Position numbers and translations under genes: made by a program. The notes beneath the pieces are model-generated. The model was not told where the DNA came from. It saw only the letters and a list, made by a program, of their open reading frames with translations, and did not search any database. Shown in pieces: positions 11,576 to 23,517 of a stretch of 64,000 nucleotides of DNA; within the stretch, counting starts at the first letter, position 1, and each line of letters starts with the position of its first letter. The stretch is from Azolla caroliniana (taxonomy: Eukaryota; Polypodiophyta), in NCBI GenBank assembly GCA_043228905.1, contig JBHGNT010000002.1:4526001-4590000 (forward strand), given 5' to 3'.

Positions 11576-12179
11576 TATTGATGGCCGTATTATATGTAGG
11601 AGAAGGGGGGAGGTCCTACGTTTTGCATCTCTTCATCCATCGCTTTGGTTCAAAAAGGATCATGGGCCACTTCGATGTAGCGTTTTGATAGGTAAGACAC
11701 GTATGTTCATCATATTATGGGAATATTGTACTTGTGTCAAGATCAAAGTCGGGTTCAAGTGTTCAAGAGGTGCTTGAATAGATTCGATATTGATGATGAC
11801 ATCGGAGATGTCCTAGGTCACCATATGTGTGTATGAATTTAGATCGTACTACAATTTCATTTCATCGATTGCTAAATCTTGATTAACATGAACTTTTGGG
11901 CAATAGTGTTGAAGAATCTCTAGCCCTTCTTCTCAAGAGAGTAATTAAAGAAATTACATTTCTTTGACTTGGGTTCGAGCATTGTCTATATCTCATTCAG
12001 CTTCCTCTCGTAATATCCCTCATGTGGGGTCACAACATGTATACTGCCCTAAGACATTGATTAATAAACATAGCCACTGCTTTTGCCCAATACGATTGTG
12101 GTATGTTTGGCTTGTTGATCATGGTACATGCAGCTTCAATTTTATGCCGACATGTATTGACATGTGAACTTTCAGCTTA

Positions 12180-12480
12180 TCCCTCATTGGAGGTATGGAA
12201 TAAATACATTGTTGGGCCATAGACATCATACTTCAAGTTAGTTTCTTTCTCTAGAAAATTTTTGAAGTCTCAAAAGTGAGTAAACACCTCTCCTTTTGCA
12301 CACATCGGATAGGCATGTGTATTGACGACGATCATCATGAAGGTAACATACGTCTAAGAGACACCAAATATCTTAGTGGATTACATCATGGAGTTATTTG
12401 CTCCTTCAAAAATGGATGGTAGTGTTGCTTTCTAAATCGAAATCTTTCACACACACTAGTAATCTCTCCACCTTCGAATT
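12180..12480 (-). mobile_element. Decayed copia integrase fragment
   Basis: The minus strand around 12240-12360 reads YVTFMMIVVN, then KGEVFTHF and DFKNF-LEKE, which follows YYVLFIDDFSR and KSEVFGHFQNFKNEIEK of the intact copia integrase. It lies upstream, in minus-strand terms, of the reverse transcriptase fossil at 11030-11575 and may belong to the same dead element. Confidence 0.6.
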
Positions 12481-12699
12481 TTGGAAGTTTTGTCATGACT
12501 CCTCTTTGGTTGCATCAAAGCAAATTTTCTAGGGTAACATGATTGATTGATTTGGGCCACAAGCTGATGTTGAGTGTACTCTTTTTCCCATTGCCAAATA
12601 TCGTAGATTTGACCTTGCTTTCGTCGAGGATTATAAACATCCACCTTCTCATCGTTTGTGTGTGACCAACCACTCTTTGTCCTTGAAAACTTCAAGCAA

Positions 12700-13737
12700 A
12701 CACTCCTTTAATTGAATCATACATGCATTCATTGCTCCACGTTTTTCTGTTGGACACTTAGAGGGGGATTGCTTAAAGAAGCTAACTTCATGCAGTTGGT
12801 TTCGATCAAAGACCTTATTATTGTGGGTTGTCCAAATGGTCCAGAGGGCCCAAAATCGTGTCCATTAGAGAAAATAGGCATTGTTGGATAGGGCGCACGG
12901 AATTTGTCCAAATAGCAATACTTCCTTCCACTGCTTTAGAAGCTTTGAGCTAAACGAACAACCTTTGATGTAGTCGTCAATCTTTCCAAACACTACATCC
13001 CAATGGTTAGTATCCCATGAGGCAAATGACTTGGTTTTCAAATTATCAAACATTTCTGATAGCATTCTTGCCCAAGGCAATGTTTTTTCAGCAATTTTTG
13101 GTAGTAAAGTAGCTTTTCTAGCCAACATATGCAATTACAAATTAAGAATATTTAGCCCTCCACTCAATCGTGGAGTGCATATCTTCTCTCATGATAGGAG
13201 TCGTATACCTCTATGCGATTGCTTAGAGCACCAAAAGTTGCTTATGATTTCAGAGTTAATCTTTTGTATCATGTGTTTCAACCAATCAATCATAATTAAG
13301 TAATATTGCATGTAAGCCATGAATATAGATTGCACTATCCTCAATCTAACATGGAGCGGCCATGTTGCAATCTTCCAATAGCTCAGCTTTTGTCCCACTT
13401 TTTGCAGAACCCATTTAGCCTTTCTTTTCCCTGTTGCATTCCATCCCAATGGATAGCCAAGATGTCTAACCATTTCATTTGGGCTAACAACTTGACCTAG
13501 CTACAAAAGTTGATACCAACTATATGGTGTCAAGGGTAGGAGTTTGGACTTGTTGACGTTAACATGCAATCCAACAACTAATCCATACAATTTGAAGGCA
13601 TTTGTAATCACCCTCATATCATTTGGATTGTTTTGTAACAGGAATGATGTATCATCTGCATATGCCTGAGCCACGAAATCATGTCCGTCTTGCATTTGCA
13701 AACCGTGAAGTTGACCAGTTGATACTGGATAATCCAT
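12700..13737 (-). mobile_element. L1 retrotransposon fragment (reverse transcriptase C-terminal part)
   Basis: The minus strand from 13737 carries AQAYADDTSFLLQ (the catalytic YADD of L1 reverse transcriptases). It then reads LVVGLHVNVNKSKLL, and KWVLQKVGQKLSYWKIATWP with the following thumb region at 13189-13473. Further L1-like sequence with stops runs to about 12700. This is ordinary plant L1 type. Several stops and no start make it a fossil. Confidence 0.85.
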
Positions 13738-13869
13738 GTATAATAGTAGAGAGTTGGATAAACCTTTCTCTCTCTAACTCAAACCCTAAATATTAGATCA
13801 ATTGTTCACATTCTAATGTATGAGACTATCTATGTATTATTGTTATTGTTATGTTTAACCATGTCTAGA

Positions 13870-14853
13870 ATTTTACAAATGAGACAGTTATGTACAAATC
13901 CCTAAAGGGACGCGATAGTTCCATCTTATGTGGATGCCCACTGACTCAAGAAAGGGAGAGGACGACCATTGTTGGATGAAGGTTATGCGTTGTCTTTCAA
14001 CTCCCTCGGAGCCGCCCTTAAGGCCATCATATTGGCTCTTCAGAGTGGCTACAATTTCACTCCATATCTCTTGCAGTAACCTTGTTGGATGGGCGGTTTG
14101 GTCGGAGAAGACTCGCCTACATCGTTGTTTCCATAGAATCCAAAGGGTTATTGGGCTGACCAATTCCAACACCTCTTGAGATTTGTCATTAAGTGGAATA
14201 GAGTGGACAATGCCGCTGGAGGAGAAAAGGACCTCTTGTGCTTTTATCACCAAAATCATCCCCTCCTCCTGATGCTCGTATCGGCCAATTGCAGCATGCC
14301 ATGATAGCCAACATATATTTCCCCACTTGATTGAACCTTGCACCTGGCATAATTGCAACAAGCAGCCAACCCCCCGCCATATTCAATGGGACGTTGGGTA
14401 GTCCCACAGAGTGTGTCGTATGGATTCTACTGCATGTGGGCACTCTACACAATTAGGAGAGCTAAGGTTCCCACGTTGCCATGCTCCCACCGGTAGGGAC
14501 TTATGTATTAACAGCCATTGGAAAGTGGTAATTCGCCTCACGTGTTGTTGCTTCCAGATTTTCTGCCAAAACTTGGTGATTATTGCGGAGGGAACTTGAA
14601 ATGTATGCCAGACCTTTGCAGGAGCTAGTTCTCGAGCGGCTTGAGCAGCTAGAATGTGGCAACCCAATCTAGTTGTGAATTGGAAGAAAGGGATGGGTTT
14701 GCTTCCTTGCCCCGTGTAGGGATCACGCCATGTCCATTGCAAAGGGTCCCAACTGACCTTACGTAGCCATGTGTTTTCATGAGTACATATATGCCAATCG
14801 GGTTGTACTTTGATCGGATCAGGATCTACAATCCATTTATGACCAATGTACAT
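13870..14853 (-). mobile_element. L1 retrotransposon fragment (zf-RVT and C-terminus)
   Basis: 14383-14853 translates to the plant L1 zf-RVT region: ITTFQWLLIHKSLPVGAWQ, then CVECPHAVESIRHTLWDYP. 13888-14361 continues with LWILWKQRCRRVFSDQ. A frame change separates them. It is the 3' end of an L1 copy; its end adjoins the second L1 fragment at 13737, so the two are probably separate insertions. Confidence 0.85.
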
Positions 14854-14869
14854 GCAATACCTCCATCTC

Positions 14870-15757
14870 TACTGACTTTCACATGTATTGCGAGAAAACA
14901 CTATTTTTTGTCACATGCATCATATTTGACCTCTTAATAAGATAATAAAGTATATTTATCTATCTCACGGCATACATAACACACACCACTCTATTTTATT
15001 TATCCATTGAATGTGGAATTGTATAGCTTGTTCCTTAATTATTTATTAGAAGTATATAGTATTTTTGGACATTCAACATATAGTATTTTTGGACATTCAT
15101 GTTGCAAAAGCACCTTATAAGACTTTACTTATAAACTCCAATGCTTCAATATGCAGTTTTAGTTTGTGTGCACCTTCAAAAATAAGTACAAGTCAACCCC
15201 ATCATGTACATGAAACAGAATTTAATAGTACAGATTTTGGGCACATATACACTCAACACCATGTTGAAGGCCGCCTACCTTGACATACCATCAATTGATC
15301 TCGTAGTTGCACACCACATATGAGAAAATTAAATGAAATAAATAAGATGAAAAACTAAATGAAAATGCAAATTGTGTAAAGTGCAAACCACCAAAACCAA
15401 ACCTTGATATGCTATACTAATCTCACGCAGAAAAGGCTAATGAAAATAGTAATAACAACATCACCAACACATGAACATAGAAAAATATATAACAATAATA
15501 TCAAGGCAAATTTGGCATAGCTGATAAGACACCAAAACATCACAAAATAATTTGGCATCTCATTCATAATGTAAATAGGAGATAAATGTAATCTGAACCT
15601 TTTGTTTTACATAGATTAATTTTTATTCCTATATACAAAAAATTTACGAAACTTGTGTATACGGTTGGGACTATTGGTAGGACACTAATTCACTAATTCA
15701 CGATCCAAATTGAGCATTCTCGCAGTCTCTAGAAAAACAACCAATCCCTATTCTTAT
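14870..15757. other. Spacer downstream of the C2/GRAM gene
   Basis: AT-rich, no domain or repeat recognised. The part next to 15758 should include the 3' UTR of the gene on the minus strand. Confidence 0.5.
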
Positions 15758-18700
15758 TCAATTCTTGAAATCATGTCGATGGCCGAGAATTTCCTCTACC
15801 ATAACATCGATGCTTTCTTTAATATGTTTCGTGTACCTTTCAAATATGTTCTTGCTTATTTGGTTTTGGAACATTGAACTTTTATGCCATGCAACACCCA
15901 TCAATACTTTACAGTGACTTGTCAATGGGCTCAATGAAATATTATCTATGACCTCCTTGCGGATTTGAACCTTGAATATTAATCAAGAAGACAATTAGTT
16001 TACTCAAAAATGATAAAAGCAAAAAATTGATAATAAGAAAAGGTATCAAAATATCTTTATTGAGTTGTCTTAATGAGATGAAGTTGATTAGCATCCCAAT
16101 GAAATTAACATTACTATAACTATCTTTTCAATTGAAACTCTTGTTTTAAGCCATTCCCTAAGTTTCAAACAATTAGATTTTTTGTTACATCTCCAATGAC
16201 TAACTATGGGTTATAAGTGCAAGAACAATCGTAAAATTGGTAACTACTAATTGTGAATCTTTGAAAGAGTCATATAGCACACAACACTATTACAGTAACA
16301 AAAGAGAATGAAGAAGAATGATATATATTGATGTCTCTAAGAGAACAGTAAGGGCAAATGAAACCTAATCAAATTTCACAATCACTAATTTTGTCTTACT
16401 GCCTCGACCAAGAGAAACAAGGTAAACGTATTTAGCTTCAAAAACAAAGTCAATAAAAGCTTTACAACACTAAATTGAGATACTGCAAGGGATGGTACCT
16501 GGAAGTTATCTCCAAATGGAACATCATGGAGAGTCAACACTTCATCAATAAACAAAGCATGTCCGTCGTCTCGTACATTCTTCTGCTGAATGCATGTCAC
16601 ATTGGTCGCAAATAACGAGATTCGATTGCTCAGTTTGTAGCTAACACGCCTTTGTTGAGTTGTTTTATCGTCATCTAGAGATTCCCATGGTGTGGCAAAA
16701 TAATTTAGTCGACCCATTTTCCTCATCACTCTTCCTTCTAGATTCTCGTTCTCATCCATTGTAATGATGGAATTTACCTAGATAGTTGAATATTGCTTTA
16801 AAAACATGAAATCAACCTCAAAATGATGGGTGAGAAAAAAATTGCTTTTTGGATACTAATCATAAATGCTCATAAGTTTCCAAAAACTACAACAATGTCC
16901 CTAGTCTCCAAAATACCCCTTACTAGTAATATAAAACATATCCAATATAACCTTCGATAATAAAAAATCTAGAATGTCTAATCATTTGGGGGTAGTTTTG
17001 TGTTTTTCCCTAAACAAAACAAGATTATTTCAAACAGATCAACTTACAGAAAGTGGAAGCTCAGTAGAATAAACTTGGCTAAGATTGGCCTCATCTACTC
17101 CCAAAAATGTCTCTGGTTCATCTATCTGTCTATATTGTGCATTCACACAAGAGTCTTCTCCTTGCTCAATATTTGCAATCATATCCATTCGTTGCTCGGG
17201 ACTGAGAGTTCGATAGTTCCATAGCACCATCATTGTTCTACACAATATTTAGAATATTAAGCCATGAAGAGCAATCCCAAGATAAAACAAATTGTGTTAA
17301 CCCCCCATATATATGATTTTCAACCTTCTACTACTATACATATATCCAACATCATACATTAGGACATCATGGCCTTTTTAAACCTTAGGCTTTACACATA
17401 TCTTTGTAGGAGAATTATATTGAAGAACGAAAGTGTCACCCTCTTTGAGAGAATTGCGGGCAAGGAAATTCCAAGCTAATCACCGCCATGAAGTAAAATA
17501 AGTTATGTTTAAAGCCCAATTAAAAACTACTCAAAAAGTTTTTAAATAAACTTTTACCACAAAGGTGTAAATGTTTTGTATCAAATAGGTGTTACCTGAA
17601 TGCAGGTTTATAATGAATAAATGATTGAAATTGGAACTTGAATCTCCCCTTTTCATCCATACTCTTGGCGCCATGTTGAGCATCTCTTGCTCTACCTTTC
17701 TTGGTATAAAGCAAAATCGAGCGATTAAGCAACAATGCCATGGAACCAAAGGCATGTGATGCTTCTTTTATTTCATCAACATCTTCCCATAAAATGATAA
17801 ACCTTGTTCGATGACCAAAAATGTTTGAATAGAATGCCAATACCCGAGGTGAAAGAAAGAGCCGTCCCTATATTTATAAAATAGATGATGGATTTAGGCC
17901 AGAACATAACTCAATTCTACATTCTCGAGATTAAAAACCCATAACACATTATATACGTAAACATTCAATTGCCAATTTCTTTAGAAGTGTGCATTATCAT
18001 GATGTGTAGATAGAATATGTTATGTTAGTATGTAGAGACACACTTGAAGCAAAAACTTCCGCTTCAACGAGCATGAAAAATCGTTCACCAGAAACTCCTC
18101 TGAAGGCAACGAAAAGAGCTTTTGAAAGGATGCATTCTTCACAAACGATTGCCTTGTAATCTAGGAAAAGAAAGATATAAAATACAATCAATGAGAAACC
18201 ATAGACAATCAACCAAAACAATTGTACACATATATACATGTGCACATGTGTGTAAAAGCATGCATGCCTTTTTTCCAACTTCTTTCTCTACTTTCTGGAT
18301 GTAATCCCCCACATTATTTGATTCAATCGTGTTGACAAGAATCACACGAAGGTGAATTTTGCACCCCGCTGCACGTGCATTTTTCCCTTCCAATGTCACC
18401 CACAAATCAGCCAAGTCTTCTTGTGTTTGCTTCAAAAAATTAATTTCCGCATATCCAACCGACTCTGATTTTGTAAATGGACCCTCAAAATCAAATATTC
18501 TTATGTTCACAGTTGATGGTGCCTCCTCGGTTGCATCAAACTCAAATCTCTCTGAATGAAATGAAAACAAAACAATTTTTTAGTAGGGTTAGGTAAAAAT
18601 GGAAAACCTGAGAGCTATATATAGTTTGGCATCAAAATAACTACATAGGAACGAAATTCATCCTAGTTCAAAGAGGGAAAAGTCTAGGTCAGATCGTGAA

Positions 18701-21347
18701 TTGATCCAAACATAAAACAAAAACAATTATATGGGGGATTAATCAAATACCACATACATACAATGGATGAAACCCAATAGAAAAACAAATAAAAGCCATA
18801 TATGTGGGATTGATCTCAATTAAGTTACATAATAATACCAATTATGATTACCTTCCCAAATCGGATTAAAATTTTGCAACTTGATAGAGCTAGTTCTTGA
18901 TTGCCCACTACATGTGAAGACAACATATGGATCCGGTACCCCGACCTCGTCAGATGCTGGAACATTTTGAGCCTCAACCAATGTCATAGTGAGAATCCAT
19001 CCATCACCCTTTGCTTTTACTCCATGATCAGACCCTACATATATATAAAACAAATATAGTGTTACTATCAACATATGGGCCCAACCATTCAAAACTAGGG
19101 GCTCTTAAAACCACCAAATTTCTCTTAAGGTTTTCTCAACTATTCCCATAATAGCCCTATGTAAACTTGCTACTACATAGGGGAATTATGGTAGTTGATG
19201 TTTTCACCTTAATGGTACTCTCGTGACTACCCAACAAGTTCAATAGTTTTTTGGGTGGTTCCCCCTTTCAAAAGAAATCACACTTCAAATAGTCATAATT
19301 TTCACCTCTATAAAGCTTTGCGCACAGTAATTTTCTTGCTCTTGAGATCAGATATTCCATTTGTGCACCCAACAAGGCTGAAAGGATGAGTTCGCACAAA
19401 GTATCCGATAATTCAAGTTTCCAAATCCCAAGTTTCACACCCGACTTAGAAACATAAATATTTAAAATGAGTAGAAGGGTTGATACAAGGGTTACAAAAA
19501 CCCTCACATTACAAAAATATTCAAATGCAATTTGCCACTTATTTCTAGTTGCCAACTTCTCTAACCCAAGTGCTTGTTGGTCAATATTAGGCTTAACAAT
19601 AGTTTCTTTATCCAAAGATTCTACTACTTCTGGAGGTTTCAAGGGTTTTGCGTATCGCTCAAGTACCCCCACAAAATCTTTGTAATTATCTTGTAACCCT
19701 TGACGAGCACCACTCTCAATGATCCCTTTCATCATGGTGTTTTTTAGGAAGAAAACATTCCATGATACTCGAAAATACGATGTCTTCACGACTTTCCCTA
19801 AGAAAATACAATATTGGAGATCAGTGCGAAACGTTTTTCCATAGGGAACATCTGGGGTACTTGCAGATACGTTGACTACAAATCCTTTCTTATCTGCTTG
19901 TGTATACATATGGTCTTCTATTACTTTTGCTGCTTTTACGAGTTTAGTGGCTGCTTTAGTGTATGTTACAACACGCTTTGGCATCCCAAGCTCACCTTTG
20001 ATCCAAGGACCTTCAATCCAATCCGTAGTTTTTTGGAGCTCTAACACCTCCTTTTGGAACTCGGACCCCGATTTGAATAGGATTTTGTTCATGGTTTTTG
20101 CACTCACATCATAAGTGCCATTAATCAAAATGCCACCTTCTAATGGAGGTGGCATCTCTTCTAATATATTAGCACCTTCTTCGTCGTCATCATTAGTATC
20201 AACATCATTATCATCAAAGAATGAGAGAGGAATCAATCTCATTGATTCTTTATCAGATGAATTATATGTGCCTTCGAAGTTTGCATTGCTAACAACTTCT
20301 TGTACCATTACGTTCGATGATTCTTTTTCATCATTGCTAACAACTTCTTTTATAATTGTTTTGGATGTTTCATTTACACCATGGTTGCTAGTATCAGCTT
20401 CTTTGTTGGGTTCCTTCATGGCCACCTTTGACAACACCCTATTTGAGATCCAACGTGAGATGCCCTCAACAACATTAGAAGGGCTTGAGTTATAAACCTT
20501 TTCCAAACCTATATTGTGATCTTCTTCGACATTATTTAGAGAAGAAGTAGTGTCATCTTGTGAGCTTGAACTATCCAATGATTGCAACGAATCTGAAGAA
20601 AGAGCTTGAGGAACTGAAGTACGCTCAGGAGTCGTGTTAACCGAGGATGAACTAGCAGTTGTATCACATAATTGATTACTTGGTGATGCCAATACCTTCC
20701 CAGACAAAGCGAATCCAACACATATTTCACCGGCTATCCTATCAATAACATCAAGCTTAAGGGGTGGGAACACATGAGAACTATGATTTGAAAACTTGAC
20801 CTAGATGAAGAATTAAGTGGAGATCAAACATGAACCATGAAGATTTTATCAAATCACGAGAAAAAAAAAGCCAAAACCAATATATTAGGTTATACATACC
20901 GGTCACGGGGGTTCTTGACCCCTTGTTTCGCTTTTGAAGAGGATACCAAGCCGAAGAGATGACCATATTCTGATGAACAATCGAAACCGGCACATGGAAT
21001 CTACCAAGGAACGTATCGCTTGAGAATCCGTCATGAACATGCCAGATGGAAATACGGATCTCGGACCCAAGATCGCCGACATCAAAGATGAACTCCTCGG
21101 ACCACGAGAAGGTAATGGTACTCGAACACGAATCGGAATGCTTGTCCTCAGACCAATTGAGGTCTTGAGGATGGGCCGAGGTAGTCGAGGTGGAGATAGA
21201 GCTCTTGAGTGTCGAGTCGCCGAGCTTGATAAGGGCATAAACTCGGGGCGGCCACCGATGATGATGATGATGGTGGTGGTGACCACCATGTTTGGTCCCA
21301 CGGATTGATAGGTTTCTAGCTTGGAGGAGTTGGACACTTAGTTTCAT
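15758..21347 (-). CDS. C2 and GRAM domain-containing protein (C2-VASt-C2-GRAM-VASt)
   Basis: Nine exons on the minus strand: 21347-20907, 20800-19306, 19034-18852, 18551-18268, 18160-18044, 17867-17596, 17237-17048, 16777-16499, 15970-15758. All phases close, giving 1157 aa. Order: N-terminal C2 starting MKLSVQLLQARNL (aa 1 to about 115); a long acidic, Ser-rich linker; first VASt (about 380-560); a hydrophobic stretch VRVFVTLVSTLLLILNIYV (about 577-597); second C2 with DPYVVFTCSGQS (from about 650); GRAM with GRLFLSPRVLAFYSNIFGH (about 840-930); second VASt with FLGVDEANLSQVYSTELP (from about 975). This order is that of the Arabidopsis At1g03370/At5g50170 family. C2 and GRAM bind membranes or lipids, and VASt resembles sterol-transfer modules; the precise role is not known from sequence. 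The exon 1/2 junction is the least certain. Intron 4 appears to use a GC donor. The N-terminal C2 carries eight consecutive His. Confidence 0.93.
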
Positions 21348-21670
21348 TATGGAAGAAGAAGAAAATGATGATGATGATGATTTTCCTTGTAAGATTAAAG
21401 TCATCAAAGAATGCTATGTTGCTTTAAGAAGAAAATAGAAAATAGAAAATAGAGCAATTGGGTGTGACACGTGGCAACTTTTTACCCAAGCCACCAAGGC
21501 CCCCCAAACCAAGAGAAGTAATGACGTCTCCAATTTGACGCGTGCAACAAATGCTTCTAAATTTATATGTGTGTCAAGCTTTCCACATTACTCTTCTCTT
21601 TCATTTGATTTGAAGAGCCCCAACTAATCCTTCACACCATCGGAGTCTCGTCTCTATGCACACTCTGTGG

Positions 21671-21672
<2 letters not shown>

Positions 21673-21736
<64 letters not shown>

Positions 21737-21765
21737 ACACTCTTGCATCAGACAAGACTTGTCTC

Positions 21766-21811
<46 letters not shown>
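21673..21811. repeat. Twin GT microsatellites
   Basis: (GT)n of about 63 bp (21673-21735) and a second of about 42 bp (21770-21811), separated by 34 bp. Both lie about 330-460 bp upstream of the start codon of the minus-strand C2/GRAM gene. Open frames of alternating Cys-Val or Thr-His here are artefacts. Confidence 0.98.
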
Positions 21812-21812
<1 letters not shown>

Positions 21813-23034
21813 GAATCGAGACTTGTCCGTCTCACTCTTTGTTGTACATGTTTGACACTTGACATGCATTTCCACTGTCTATTTCGCCATCCACATCAAA
21901 CTCGCTCGATTTCCCCTAGAAGCACCCTTTCTCATGTGCTTGAAAACTCCATCATTGAGTTTGACCAGGGTTTTAATTGGATAGTCGTAGATCCCCGGGC
22001 ATTGCCCGACAAATCTCTTTGACACGGATTTGCAAATTGTCCCAAGAAGCCCACTTCATTTACAACTTTCATCAACAAATTTGTGCATTTCTACTTTCCT
22101 AGCGTAAAAAGTTAGTACATTCCGAATAAAGTGAACAATACTCATTGTGTTCAGCTATTTTTTACTAGCTAAATCTTGTTTGTCCATATTTTGTTCGAAA
22201 CCATCCCACTACACAATGCAACTATAAATGCTCGACTAAAAATGCCCATGAAAGCATAAACCGTGGCAAGCAAACAAAGTTAGGGGTAATTGAAGGCTAG
22301 GATAGGTTGGCAATAACCCACACAAATAGAATACCATGCAACTATCAAAATAATCTTTCTAATTAGATTTGTTACCACTACAACAAAATTGGAATTTGCC
22401 TTGAACATAGAACTAATGGCTCATGTCATTACATACCATGCTAGTCATTGGGCCAAAACTAACTCACTCATAATGCATGCACATTGCTCTATGATTCCTT
22501 TCTTGCACAATTTACATTCGATGAATGCATACAAAAGCTAATTGTGCAAAACATCTATGTTAGTATGAGAAAGCAAAATCCATTGTCTTCAAATGAACTA
22601 AAAGATTTGATGAGAACAATTTTCCACTTGCAAAAGTGTTAGTAAGATTTTAAACATAAATGGTATAAAGTTACTTTGGAATAGGTCTAGTGGAATTTGA
22701 CACCATAATGTACCAAATGTAGGACCAATTCGTGTTCCGCTCTTAAAACTAAAGCTTTCCCCATTAACAATGTTGTTAGTCAACCATTATGCTTGGGCCA
22801 AAAACACTTCCCCGAGATGGTTACATTTCATTGATCCATAAGATAGACATGAATCAGTCAATTGCTCTGTTACTAATGACTCTGATAAAAGAATGCATTG
22901 CACACATCAAATAATAGCTCACTCTAAGAATGTTTTTCCAAGGGTATGCCATTCTGGATCAATTCAAATTCATGTTAACACCTCTAAATAAACAATAAAG
23001 AAGTGGTTGATGCAAGTGCTAAAAAAGAAACTTA
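21812..23034. other. Spacer between C2/GRAM and STT3 genes
   Basis: AT-rich with no recognisable coding or mobile sequence. It contains the upstream region of the C2/GRAM gene and part of the sequence downstream of STT3. Confidence 0.5.
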
Positions 23035-23175
23035 AAATTACAAAACTTCAAAAATATTGTGCCAAGCGGAGTTGAACTAGGGCTTTTGAGTCCTTGCCTT
23101 GTAAGTCACAAATTGGGGAGATTTACTCCAAACCCTCTAAGCCCTTCCATCGAAACAAAATGGCAATCCCACCCT
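23035..23175 (-). repeat. Possible tRNA-derived SINE-like remnant
   Basis: On the minus strand, AGTTCAACTCC resembles a Pol III B box (GGTTCGANTCC). It is preceded about 60 bases earlier by GGCTTAGAGGG, a weak A-box-like word, and followed by a T-rich 3' part. There is only one copy in the window, so this is a weak call. Confidence 0.25.
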
Positions 23176-23517
23176 CTAATTGAACTGAAATGGCAACGTT
23201 AAGTGAGAAAACATAATAACATAATTAATAGAAGTCCACTCATTGTATGGATGGGCATGAAGCAATGTTTACTTCCCCCAATCTTCAGTAATGATGATTG
23301 TAATCCCAAATTTGCGTTTAAAAAAAGAAGAGAACATAACCGTCCCTTAACATCCAAAGGCTGTATCCTTCAAATCCAAGGCAACTACTAATCTCTAATG
23401 TACTCGAATAACAATAAGCAAAATTGTCAGCCTTAAGTCTATTTTACTTCAAACGTCCAATCTTTCATCATTTGGATTTGTCTCAACAGGCATTCTCCTG
23501 ATGTGGTAGAGAGAAAA

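Noticed and set aside
13501-13737. Independent reverse transcriptase gene
   Set aside because: It is a broken plant L1 fragment with stops before and after.
21632-21875. Thr-His and Cys-Val repeat frames on both strands
   Set aside because: Translation of the GT arrays.
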